NCBI GenBank assembly: GCA_029857875.1
Contig: JAOUGB010000093.1
Coordinates: 1-7,701 of the forward strand
Direction: 5' to 3'
From: Desulfobacteraceae bacterium
GTDB taxonomy: Bacteria; Desulfobacterota; Desulfobacteria; Desulfobacterales; UBA11574
Length of the DNA: 7,701 bases
The translations under genes were made by a program, and so were the position numbers. The notes under the pieces were generated by a model that was not told the DNA's origin, made no database searches, and saw nothing but the letters and a program-made list of their open reading frames with translations. Shown here piece by piece: positions 1 to 6,514 of this stretch; position 1 is the stretch's first letter; the number at the start of each line of letters is the position of its first letter.

Positions 1-661
1 AACCACTTTTTTTAACTGCATCACCGGCATTTATCCTCCCACAACAGGCGACATGTTGATTATACCGCCTGGGAAAAAACAAAAGCGTTTAAACGGGCTC
101 AAACCCAACCGCGTCACCGAGTGCGGCCTGGCCAGGACATTTCAGAACATTCGCCTGTTTTCCAATATGACGGTTCTTGAAAACGTCATGATCGGCCGTC
201 ACTGTCGCATGTCAGCCGGTATCGCCGGAGCGATTTTTAGACCCCCTTCAACGGTTAATGAAGAAAAAAATGTGGTCAGAGACAGCTATCTGATTCTCGA
301 GAAGATCGGCTTGACAGACTTTGTCAATGAATTTGCCATGAATCTTCCCTACGGCGCTCAGCGACGTCTAGAAATTGCCAGGGCCATGGCAACCGACCCC
401 TTTCTGCTTCTTCTTGATGAACCGGCTGCGGGAATGAATCCCCAGGAAACCCAAGAACTCGATGAGTTAATTCTATGGATTCGTGAAAATGAAAATATTT
501 CCATTTTGCTCATCGAACATGACATGAAACTGGTGATGAGTCTGTCTGATCGAATTTTTGTCGTCGATTATGGAAAGAAGATCGCGCAGGGTACGCCTGA
601 AGAAATAAAAAATAATCCAGCGGTCATAAAGGCATATCTCGGAGAGGAGATTGATGCTTAA
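1..661 (+). CDS. livG: Branched-chain amino acid ABC transporter, ATP-binding protein LivG (5' partial)
   Basis: Cytoplasmic ATPase of the LIV-type importer for leucine, isoleucine and valine; it pairs with LivF on the LivH/LivM permease. The reading frame is open from base 2, so the gene is cut by the window edge. The first visible residues (TTFFN) are the end of Walker A, so about 35-45 N-terminal residues are missing from a family length near 255; 219 are visible. In visible numbering: the Q-loop is in RTFQNIRLF (Gln48), followed by the LivG-typical TVLENV; the signature is LPYGAQRR (115-122), the form normal for LivG rather than LSGGQ; Walker B is LLLLDEP (135-141), followed by AAGMNP; the switch His is in IEHDM (His173). 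The ATG at 53 is internal and not the true start. The stop overlaps the start of livF, so the two are surely co-transcribed. The family call is very safe; the exact amino acid substrate is inferred. Confidence 0.95.
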   Translation, partial: TTFFNCITGIYPPTTGDMLIIPPGKKQKRLNGLKPNRVTECGLARTFQNIRLFSNMTVLENVMIGRHCRMSAGIAGAIFRPPSTVNEEKNVVRDSYLILEKIGLTDFVNEFAMNLPYGAQRRLEIARAMATDPFLLLLDEPAAGMNPQETQELDELILWIRENENISILLIEHDMKLVMSLSDRIFVVDYGKKIAQGTPEEIKNNPAVIKAYLGEEIDA

Positions 662-1361
662 ACTGAAAAACGTAAAGACATATTATGGAAACATTCAGGC
701 GTTAAAAGGAATCAGTTTAGAAATTTTAGAAGGACAGATTATCACCCTGATCGGCGCCAACGGTGCAGGAAAAACCACAACACTCATGTCAATTTGCGGC
801 ATCGTCCCTCCAAGGTCCGGCGAAATCCGGTTTATGAGCCAACCGATTCACCATTTAAGTCCAAATAAAATCGTTTCACTTGGAATTTGTCAGGTCCCTG
901 AAGGCCGCCGAATTTTTCCGTATTTAACGGTAATGGAAAATTTGGACTTGGGGGCTTTTTTGAGAAATGATAAAAGAAATATTAAGCAGGATATGGCATA
1001 CATATTCGAACTGTTCCCGATTCTGGCTGAAAGACGACATCAGGCCGGCGGAACCCTCAGCGGCGGCGAACAACAGATGCTTGCCATATCCAGAGCACTC
1101 ATGGCCAGACCCCGTCTTCTTTTGATGGATGAGCCCTCTTTAGGATTAGCGCCTCTGGTGGTTAAGCAGATTTTTGAGATCATAAAAAAAATAAATGCCG
1201 AAAACAACACCACGATCTTTCTCGTAGAACAAAATGCCAATCTTGCGCTCAAGGTGGCACACAAGGGTTATGTTATGGAAAACGGACAGATAACCCTTGA
1301 AGAATCTGCTGAAAATCTTCTCTCAAACGAAAAGGTAAAAAAAGCGTATTTGGGATTATAG
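654..1361 (+). CDS. livF: Branched-chain amino acid ABC transporter, ATP-binding protein LivF
   Basis: Second ATPase of the LIV importer and partner of LivG. From the ATG at 654 the protein has 235 residues, the normal LivF size. Walker A is GANGAGKTT (34-42), Q-loop Gln80, signature LSGGEQQ (135-141) and Walker B LLLMDEP (155-161). The switch-loop region reads LVEQNAN, with Gln193 where most ABC ATPases have His; this is usual in LivF and not a defect. A TTG at 651 is also in frame, but the strong AGGAG at 645-649 would sit only one base before it, while the ATG at 654 has a 4-base spacing, so I prefer 654. The start overlaps the last codons of livG by 8 bases, indicating translational coupling. 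It is the last gene of the liv cluster here: an AT-rich hairpin follows the stop and the next real gene is convergent. Confidence 0.96.
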   Translation: MLKLKNVKTYYGNIQALKGISLEILEGQIITLIGANGAGKTTTLMSICGIVPPRSGEIRFMSQPIHHLSPNKIVSLGICQVPEGRRIFPYLTVMENLDLGAFLRNDKRNIKQDMAYIFELFPILAERRHQAGGTLSGGEQQMLAISRALMARPRLLLMDEPSLGLAPLVVKQIFEIIKKINAENNTTIFLVEQNANLALKVAHKGYVMENGQITLEESAENLLSNEKVKKAYLGL

Positions 1362-1368
1362 ACCGAAG

Positions 1369-1391
1369 AAATTTTTTACCTTAAAAAATTT
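1369..1391 (+). terminator. AT-only hairpin just after livF, possible weak terminator
   Basis: AAATTTTTTA (1369-1378) and TAAAAAATTT (1382-1391) are perfect inverted repeats of 10 bp around a 3-base loop, 7 bases after the livF stop. The stem has no G or C and there is no clean U-run after it, so it is not a classical intrinsic terminator. It may slow polymerase or protect the 3' end of the mRNA. The position is suggestive; the function is inferred. Confidence 0.35.
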
Positions 1392-1424
1392 ATTTCAGCC
1401 TGCGATTTCAAAGGAGCTTCAGGT

Positions 1425-1598
1425 ATGATTAAATTTTTGGCTGGAAGCTGTCTGAGTGGACTTGTCCGCCTCGGGAGGATTAGGGATCGTTTTGAAAGAA
1501 CCACATGCGATTTAACTTTATGGATGAAACCTCTTTTAATGCAGAGACCTTTATTAATAGCCCGGGCGGGTTCTTTCATTACGAGCCCTTATTCATGA
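1425..1598 (+). CDS. Possible small protein, 57 residues, unknown function
   Basis: An ATG at 1425 opens a 57-codon frame ending with TGA at 1596-1598. AAGGAG lies at 1411-1416, 8 bases before the ATG, a well-placed ribosome binding site and the best reason to list this. The product begins MIKFLAGSC and is basic, with several Arg, two Cys and mixed hydrophobic stretches; I see no domain, clear membrane helix or signal peptide. It could be read through from livF, since no strong terminator separates them. A long-range inverted repeat (1493-1502 with 1569-1578) lies within the frame, so the region may instead act as structured RNA or be degraded sequence. I do not recognise it and doubt it more than I believe it. 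Confidence 0.2.
   Translation: MIKFLAGSCLSGLVRLGRIRDRFERTTCDLTLWMKPLLMQRPLLIARAGSFITSPYS
1493..1578. repeat. Long-range 10-bp perfect inverted repeat in the livF-pncB gap
   Basis: TGAAAGAACC (1493-1502) is the exact reverse complement of GGTTCTTTCA (1569-1578), separated by 66 bases. The inner sequence holds CCCGGG (1561-1566) but no further extension of the stem. It may form the base of an RNA hairpin between the converging livF and pncB transcripts, or be the ends of a small decayed element. No direct target duplication is obvious beside it. Confidence 0.3.
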
Positions 1599-1661
1599 GT
1601 TTTATCCGCCTTTGGCGTGATCTTTCAGCAAAAATTTAATTAACCTGAAGCGGTAATGTTT

Positions 1662-3005
1662 TCAGAAAGCTGAAGCGTTACTTTTCTGCAAATTCTTCAG
1701 GCGAGTGCTAAGTTTAACAGGATAGGCTTTATGATCCTGAATCGATTTGTATCCGTCATCTAAAGAGGCAAAATTTTTTTTGAATCTTTCCTGAAGCACT
1801 TGAAGTTGAGGATGCGGACGCAATAACTTTCCGTTTTCCATAACCTTTTCCAGCAATGGTTTTCCTTCAGCAATGACTTCGTCTCTTTGGCCGATGATAT
1901 CTTCCGAATAGCGTCCGTTTTGATCCGACTTTCTAAAAACCTGCTTTTCACCGGCCAGGGTCACCTTGCCCGGGCTCAGCTTCCTCACGTCGCGCCCTTT
2001 AAACCGGACCATCTTATAGACAACATCAACAAAAGGAGCATCCGCAGAAACCCCGACTTTGGTCCCCACCCCAAATGCATCGATGGCGGCACCTTCCGAA
2101 ATAACCTTGGCGATCTTAAACTCATCAAACCCGCTACTGGCAAAAATTATAACATCCAAAAGGCCGGCATCATCAAATATTTTACGAACTTCTCGACTGA
2201 GGCTTACCATGTCTCCGCTGTCAAGACGAACGCCGATGAGTGTATGACCCTTTTTTTGCATCTCTTTGGCCACGGCAGCGGCATGCCGCGCGCCCTCAAC
2301 ACTATCATAGGTGTCAATGAGAAATATTGAATGATCAGGAAATGTATCTGCATACGCAAAGAAGGCATCAATTTCGTTGTCAAAGGCCGAAACATAAGAA
2401 TGGGCCATGGTTCCGGAGATAGGAATACCGAATATTTTTCCGGCCAGGACATTGCTGGTCGCCGTAAATCCGGCGATAAACGTGCTTCGAGCCACTTTGA
2501 TTCCTGCATCCTGCCCCTGAGTTCTTCGCAGAGAGAAGTCAATCAAGGGACGGCCGGCAGCGGCATGAAAACATCGGGCCGCTTTGGAGGCAATCATGGT
2601 CTGAAACCCGATGGTGTTCAACACAAAAGTTTCAATAAGTTGGGCTTCAACGATGGGCGCTGTCACTTCCATGACCGGTTCATTGGCAAAAAAAACCGTG
2701 CCTTCAGGCATAGCATTAACCTCACCGGTAAAGCGGAGTTGTGCCAGATAATTAAGGAATTGTTCCGAAAAACGACCGGTACTTTGCAGGTAGCTTATAT
2801 CCGGGTCAGAAAATTGGAAGGCTGCCAGTTCATCCAACACTTGCTCAAGACCTGCGGCCACAAAATAATTGCGGGTTGCATAAACGTCTCTGATAAACAG
2901 GGAAAATGTTGCCGTATCAAATACCTCATGGGCAAAATAACTGGCCGCCATGGTCAATTCGTAAAGATCTGTAAACAAAGGACCCGCTCGGTGTGATTCT
3001 GTCAT
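1662..3005 (-). CDS. pncB: Nicotinate phosphoribosyltransferase
   Basis: Converts nicotinate plus PRPP to nicotinate mononucleotide, coupled to ATP hydrolysis, in the Preiss-Handler route to NAD; cytoplasmic. It has 447 residues, normal for the family. Visible landmarks in order: the N-terminal PLFTDLYELTMA (9-20) typical of this enzyme; conserved Arg160-Arg161 in SLRRTQG; GTMAHS with His202, matching the His that is phosphorylated in the family; LIDTYD (229-234); RLDSGD (260-265); and FGVGT (311-315) in the phosphate-binding part of the barrel. The ATG overlaps the pncA stop as ATGA (3002-3005), and GGAG lies 10 bases upstream inside pncA, so both are translated from one mRNA. Nicotinamidase next door supports the nicotinate substrate over nicotinamide or quinolinate. 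I see no obvious terminator after its stop. Confidence 0.95.
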   Translation of the reverse strand: MTESHRAGPLFTDLYELTMAASYFAHEVFDTATFSLFIRDVYATRNYFVAAGLEQVLDELAAFQFSDPDISYLQSTGRFSEQFLNYLAQLRFTGEVNAMPEGTVFFANEPVMEVTAPIVEAQLIETFVLNTIGFQTMIASKAARCFHAAAGRPLIDFSLRRTQGQDAGIKVARSTFIAGFTATSNVLAGKIFGIPISGTMAHSYVSAFDNEIDAFFAYADTFPDHSIFLIDTYDSVEGARHAAAVAKEMQKKGHTLIGVRLDSGDMVSLSREVRKIFDDAGLLDVIIFASSGFDEFKIAKVISEGAAIDAFGVGTKVGVSADAPFVDVVYKMVRFKGRDVRKLSPGKVTLAGEKQVFRKSDQNGRYSEDIIGQRDEVIAEGKPLLEKVMENGKLLRPHPQLQVLQERFKKNFASLDDGYKSIQDHKAYPVKLSTRLKNLQKSNASAF

Positions 3006-3523
3006 GAGACATCGGCTCCGTATATCTTTTCCATCCGTTTCAAGCTGAATTGGTGCATCTCAGGATCAAAATCGGCAACCTCTTTGACAGGCACAGTGAT
3101 TTTATAGTCGCGGTTTGCCAGTCCGCCCACAGTATCCATTACACAAATCGACGTACAGACACCCACCACCTCAACGTCATCAATGCCGGCTGATTTTAGA
3201 ACATGTTCAAGATCGGTTCCGTAAAAACCACTGTATCGCTTTTTTGGAATCACCGTTTCACCGGCCCGAGGCGAAAGCTCAGGAATAACTTCACAACCCC
3301 AGGTTTCTGCAACGCTATGTTTGGGAAACTTCTCGAACTCTTTGTCATCTTCATCATGCGAATCCTGAAGATATATAACAAGATCCTTGCGATTTCGATA
3401 ACTCGTTAGTCTCTCTTGGATAAAGGGAATAATCGATCTCGCCGTGTCGCCACAATACAGCGCTCCCTTTTCATCCACAAAATCGTTTAACATATCAACG
3501 ATGATCAATGCTTTTTTTGGCAT
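3002..3523 (-). CDS. pncA: Nicotinamidase (isochorismatase-like cysteine hydrolase)
   Basis: Likely hydrolyses nicotinamide to nicotinate and ammonia, feeding the PncB step encoded immediately downstream. It is a 173-residue single-domain isochorismatase-fold protein. The triad is visible: Asp10 in IIVDMLNDF, Lys94 in KKRYSGF, and Cys127 in TSICVMDT. A metal site typical of nicotinamidases is also visible as Asp54 and His56 (QDSHD) plus His69 (FPKHS), followed by the usual ETWG. Nicotinamidase is therefore favoured over other hydrolases of this fold, and the overlapping pncB makes this stronger. The start is clear: AAGGAGG (complement of 3529-3535) stands 5 bases from the ATG. It is shorter than E. 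coli PncA (about 213 residues) but within range for compact bacterial members. It is divergent from znuA and probably has its own promoter. Confidence 0.88.
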   Translation of the reverse strand: MPKKALIIVDMLNDFVDEKGALYCGDTARSIIPFIQERLTSYRNRKDLVIYLQDSHDEDDKEFEKFPKHSVAETWGCEVIPELSPRAGETVIPKKRYSGFYGTDLEHVLKSAGIDDVEVVGVCTSICVMDTVGGLANRDYKITVPVKEVADFDPEMHQFSLKRMEKIYGADVS

Positions 3524-3782
3524 TCCCGCCTCCTTTTAACACTTAAGGGTTTATATTAAAATATGAATCTGAAATTTCAAGGAATTTTTGTCGAGTTTGA
3601 ACATTCTTGACTATTAATCCTATTTAAGGTTATTTGTTTAACAACGGCTTATAAATAGTTTAAAAATCTTTCATTCGTTGTTTTAAGCCTTTTTGAGAGC
3701 GATAAGCTTTTAGAATTTATCCTGATCATATCGAGGCTAAATTTGTAGAACGCAATTCAAAATTTTTTATCATAGGATTTAA
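3524..3782. other. Divergent pncA/znuA intergenic regulatory region
   Basis: These 259 AT-rich bases separate two divergent operons and must hold promoters for both. No ORF with a credible start is visible. For znuA the only good -35 match is TTGACT (3607-3612), but no strong -10 lies 16-18 bases on, so I do not call that promoter. Two mutually exclusive inverted repeats are present: AACAACG (3640-3646) with CGTTGTT (3676-3682), and GGCTTA (3646-3651) with TAAGCC (3684-3689). No sequence matches the Zur operator well enough to name it. Confidence 0.5.
3553..3580 (-). promoter_or_regulatory. Candidate sigma70-type promoter of pncA-pncB with overlapping palindrome
   Basis: Read on the minus strand, TTGAAA (3580-3575) and TAATAT (3558-3553) are separated by 16 bases, giving 5 of 6 and 4 of 6 consensus matches. 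Transcription would start about 20-25 bases before the pncA ATG, leaving room for its strong ribosome binding site. The perfect palindrome TGAAATTTCA (3570-3579) covers most of the -35 box and could be an operator. The region is AT-rich, so chance matches are likely; moderate support only. Confidence 0.4.
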
Positions 3783-4712
3783 ATGTCTTTACGCCGCCTT
3801 TTTTTTATTCTGTGCTTTTTAATTATCCAACTTCACTCAACTGCATGCATGTCGGAAAAGCTTCCGGTGATTGCCAGCATTTACCCCATTGCCGACATGG
3901 TTCAGCAGGTGGGCGGTGACCATGTTGACGTTACTTTTGTTCTGCCGGCAGGTGCCAGTCCCCACACCTTTGAACCGAAACCGAGCCTGGTAAAAAAGTT
4001 TTCATCAGCACGAATTTTCTTTATGGTCGGCGCCGGGCTGGAGTTCTGGGCAGAAAAATTCATAAATCTGGCGGGGCCTGGTTTGACAACGGTCGTTTTG
4101 TCAAAAGGAGTTTCACTGATCCACACCGCCGGACATCATCATGAAGACGAGGCCGAGCACCATCATGCCCGGTTAGGCATTTCAGGTCACGAATCGAGCG
4201 TTGCCAATCCACACATATGGATAGATCCCGTAATCGCAAAATCGATGGTCAATAAAATTACGGCTGCCCTTTGTGAGGTTGATCATCGGCATGTAAAGTA
4301 TTATAAGGAAAGAGGACAAAGGTATTTGGAAAAGCTTGATGAACTCGATCAGATGATTCAAAAAACGATATCAACTTTCGGGATCAGAAAATATGTCTCT
4401 TTTCATGCTTCATGGGATTATTTTGCCAGGCGTTACGGCCTTGAATCTGCCGGTGTCATCGAAGCGGCTCCCGGCCGAAATCCAACACCGATACAGATTA
4501 AAAATATTGTGGCAATGATAAAAAAATACCATATTCGGGCTGTATTTGCAGAACCCCAGCTCAACCCCAGAGCTGCAGAAATCATTGCCAGAGAAGCAGA
4601 GGTTAACGTCCTTCTGCTCGATCCTTTAGGTGGTCCCAATTTGAAAGGACGCGGCACGTATATTGATCTAATTAAGTACAACCTGAATGTTATGCAGGAG
4701 GCCATGAAGTGA
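3783..4712 (+). CDS. znuA: Zinc ABC transporter, periplasmic zinc-binding protein ZnuA
   Basis: Cluster A-I solute-binding protein that captures zinc outside the inner membrane and delivers it to ZnuB. It has 309 residues with an N-terminal signal peptide (RR, then a hydrophobic run to about residue 21). STAC at 19-22 resembles a lipobox only weakly, so either a free periplasmic form or a lipoprotein is possible. Metal ligands can be assigned by motif: His61 in SPHTFEP, His144 in NPHIWIDP, His208 in SFHASWDYF and Asp280 in LDPLGG. A His at the third position is the zinc-type pattern; manganese proteins such as PsaA have Glu there. Residues 114-136 form a loop with eight His between the first two ligands, typical of zinc-specific members. 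The start at 3783 has TAGGA 5 bases upstream. The stop overlaps the znuC GTG start. The family is certain, zinc specificity highly likely. Confidence 0.94.
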   Translation: MSLRRLFFILCFLIIQLHSTACMSEKLPVIASIYPIADMVQQVGGDHVDVTFVLPAGASPHTFEPKPSLVKKFSSARIFFMVGAGLEFWAEKFINLAGPGLTTVVLSKGVSLIHTAGHHHEDEAEHHHARLGISGHESSVANPHIWIDPVIAKSMVNKITAALCEVDHRHVKYYKERGQRYLEKLDELDQMIQKTISTFGIRKYVSFHASWDYFARRYGLESAGVIEAAPGRNPTPIQIKNIVAMIKKYHIRAVFAEPQLNPRAAEIIAREAEVNVLLLDPLGGPNLKGRGTYIDLIKYNLNVMQEAMK

Positions 4713-5521
4713 AACATACGGTCATGGATAAGAAAAATGATAAAGAACCCATTGTGGGCTTGGATGATGTATGGGTGGCATACGATGGCAAATGGATTCT
4801 AAAATCCATTTACTTAAACTGCTATCCCGGTGAAATATTCGGTATCGTCGGCCCTAATGGCGGCGGCAAGACCACTTTGCTGAATGTTATTCTTGGACTT
4901 GTGAACCCCCAAAAAGGCTCTGTTCAATTATTTGGAAGCCAACCCAACAAACAAAGCCGGCTGGAGGTCGGATATCTTCCCCAGATTTCCCATGCAGACC
5001 AATCTTTTCCGGTTACCGTCCTCGATGTGGTTCTCATGGGCCTATATGGTCGTATCGGCCTTTTCCACAGGCCCGACCGTAACAGCAAAACGATTGCCAT
5101 GGACCTGCTTTCACAGATAAACATGGCTGATCATGCAAAAAGACCTTTTGCCGTGCTGTCAGGCGGACAGCAGCAACGGGTCAACATCGCACGGGCAATG
5201 GCTTCCAAACCGAAACTTTTAGTCCTTGACGAGCCTTCAACCGGTGTCGACAGCGTGGCTCAGGAAGATTTCTATGAACTTTTGGCAAAATTTAGAAATG
5301 AGCAAGGCATATCCGTCATCATGGTGTCACACGATATCGGGGTTATTACCTCCCACGCAGACCGGGTTGCATGCCTGAATGTTGAGCTTCACTATCATGA
5401 CGAGCCGGACTTCTGTTTTTCACCGGATATAACAAAAAAGGTTTTTGGAAAAGACCTTAAAGTTATTGTCCATGATAATAAATGTGCAACCTGTTATCAC
5501 AGGCATCAAGACCATGATTGA
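4709..5521 (+). CDS. znuC: Zinc ABC transporter, ATP-binding protein ZnuC
   Basis: Cytoplasmic ATPase of the zinc importer. It has 270 residues from a GTG start that overlaps the znuA stop (GTGA, 4709-4712). AGGAGG at 4696-4701 lies 7 bases before the GTG, which decides the start against the in-frame ATG at 4724. Walker A is GPNGGGKTT (48-56), Q-loop Gln92 in YLPQ, signature LSGGQQQR (150-157), Walker B LLVLDEP (170-176) and switch His208 in VSHD. The C-terminus is unusual for a plain ATPase: it carries H228, H230 and C236, then a tail (255-270) with Cys259, Cys262, His264, His266 and His269, a probable metal-binding sequence. The E. coli protein, as I recall it, also has a His-rich end. The position between znuA and znuB, with overlaps on both sides, confirms the role. 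Confidence 0.94.
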   Translation: MKHTVMDKKNDKEPIVGLDDVWVAYDGKWILKSIYLNCYPGEIFGIVGPNGGGKTTLLNVILGLVNPQKGSVQLFGSQPNKQSRLEVGYLPQISHADQSFPVTVLDVVLMGLYGRIGLFHRPDRNSKTIAMDLLSQINMADHAKRPFAVLSGGQQQRVNIARAMASKPKLLVLDEPSTGVDSVAQEDFYELLAKFRNEQGISVIMVSHDIGVITSHADRVACLNVELHYHDEPDFCFSPDITKKVFGKDLKVIVHDNKCATCYHRHQDHD

Positions 5522-6317
5522 TATGTTCAGCCTTCAATTTATGCAAAACGCCTTTTTGGCGGGAATGATGCTCAGCTTCGTTCTGGCGGTAGTTTCATTT
5601 TTCGTCGTGTTGCGTCGTTTGTCTTTTATCGGCGTTGGTGTGGCACACTCGGCTTTCGGCGGTGTAGCCCTGGGGGCGCTTCTGGGGATATCTCCAACAC
5701 TTACTGCCATCGGTTTCGCCGTGGTCGTATCCAATGCCATTGGTTATATCGGGAAAAAGGGCCACCTGGGCACAGATACCGCCATCGGTATATTTTTCCC
5801 TTTAGCAATGGCTATGGGCGTTATTTTTATCGGAATGTCGAATCAATACAACGTGGATCTTTTTGGTTATCTTTTCGGCAACATTCTGGCGATTACCCGG
5901 CAGGATTTGATTATCACAGCAGTGCTTGGGGGGCTGGTGCTTCTTTCAACCGCGCTGTTTTTTAAGGAATTACTTTTTGTTGCCTATGATCGGGAAGTTG
6001 CTTTTGTCAGTGGAATGCCGGTAGCCTTTCTCGATCATTTTTTCCTGACCATCCTTGCCCTATCCGTGGTGATCAGTATGAAAATAATCGGAATCATCCT
6101 TGTTTCCGCACTCCTGGTGATCCCTGGAGCGGCTGCTTCACAAATAACCCGTCGTTATAATTCCATGATCGCCTTTTCAATACTCATCGCGCTGATATCC
6201 ACCAGCGGCGGCCTCATTATATCTTATTATGCCGACCTGCCGTCCGGCGCAACGATTGTTACATTGGCGTCTCTTATTTTTTTTGCAACATTTGCTATAG
6301 GTCAAACACGCAAATAG
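5514..6317 (+). CDS. znuB: Zinc ABC transporter, membrane permease ZnuB
   Basis: Inner-membrane permease of the ABC-3 (metal) family; two copies form the zinc channel driven by ZnuC. From the ATG at 5514 it has 267 residues, close to the 261 of E. coli ZnuB. The frame extends upstream to 5445, but those codons lie inside znuC and are not permease-like; an ATG at 5523 is an alternative. The 5514 ATG overlaps the end of znuC by 8 bases and has only a weak AGG upstream, so translation is probably coupled. Hydrophobic segments lie near 12-34, 60-79, 92-108, 131-151, 175-208, 216-236 and 244-262. Family marks: VLRRLSFIGVGVAHSAFGG (32-50), with the conserved His45 and Gly-rich turn, and GTDTAIG (86-92). 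The stop codon TAG coincides with the left edge of a palindromic element. Confidence 0.93.
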   Translation: MIDMFSLQFMQNAFLAGMMLSFVLAVVSFFVVLRRLSFIGVGVAHSAFGGVALGALLGISPTLTAIGFAVVVSNAIGYIGKKGHLGTDTAIGIFFPLAMAMGVIFIGMSNQYNVDLFGYLFGNILAITRQDLIITAVLGGLVLLSTALFFKELLFVAYDREVAFVSGMPVAFLDHFFLTILALSVVISMKIIGIILVSALLVIPGAAASQITRRYNSMIAFSILIALISTSGGLIISYYADLPSGATIVTLASLIFFATFAIGQTRK

Positions 6318-6459
6318 AAGCTATCTCAAAAAAGTCTTTTGTCCCAATCTCTGTGTTGGGCCATCGTTTCAACTCCTCGACATACTTGAGTATGCCTGCG
6401 GGTTGAAACTCTGTTCCGCCTTGACCTTGAGCCAAAATCCTATTTTGAGATGGCTTCTA
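6315..6459. mobile_element. MITE-like palindromic element flanked by TA
   Basis: GAAGCTATCTCAAAA (6317-6331) and TTTTGAGATGGCTTC (6443-6457) are terminal inverted repeats, 14 of 15 complementary with the one exception a G-U pair in RNA. Each end is bordered by TA (6315-6316 and 6458-6459), as expected for a TA target duplication of the IS630/Tc1-mariner type. Inside there are further stems: TTTTG (6337-6341) with CAAAA (6433-6437); CCCAA (6343-6347) with TTGGG (6356-6360); GTTTCAAC (6366-6373) with GTTGAAAC (6402-6409); and CATACT (6381-6386) with AGTATG (6389-6394). No transposase is encoded, so it would be a non-autonomous element. Removing it with one TA leaves the znuB stop as TAG, so insertion need not have changed ZnuB. 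Identification as mobile is inferred from structure; copy number cannot be seen. Confidence 0.6.
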
Positions 6460-6514
6460 GTTAAAATTTCGACTGAGGGGAAAGAAAATAAAAACAATGG
6501 TGAGATGTCCGGGG
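6460..6514. other. Short spacer between the palindromic element and the convergent GGDEF gene
   Basis: These 55 bases hold no ORF and no GC-rich hairpin with a U-run for either strand. If znuB or the GGDEF gene has a terminator, the folded element at 6315-6459 is the only strong structure nearby; on the znuB side its final stem is followed by AGTTAAAATTT rather than a proper U-tract. Confidence 0.35.

Noticed and set aside
651..653. TTG as the livF start
   Set aside because: Only one base from the AGGAG motif; the ATG at 654 has better spacing and a better initiator.
1606..1619. CGCC-TTT-GGCG hairpin as a terminator for pncB
   Set aside because: The stem is only 4 bp before a bulge and no U-run follows on the minus strand, so it is too weak to call.
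1887..2542. Other long frames across pncB on both strands
   Set aside because: Shadows of pncB with no start signals and no family features.
2331..2996. 221-codon open frame on the plus strand opposite pncB
   Set aside because: It lies wholly antisense to a well-supported enzyme gene, has no ribosome binding site, and its product has no recognisable domain; it is open only by the codon pattern of pncB.
5445..5513. Upstream extension of znuB
   Set aside because: These codons lie within znuC and add a non-membrane segment not found in ABC-3 permeases; the ATG at 5514 fits family length.
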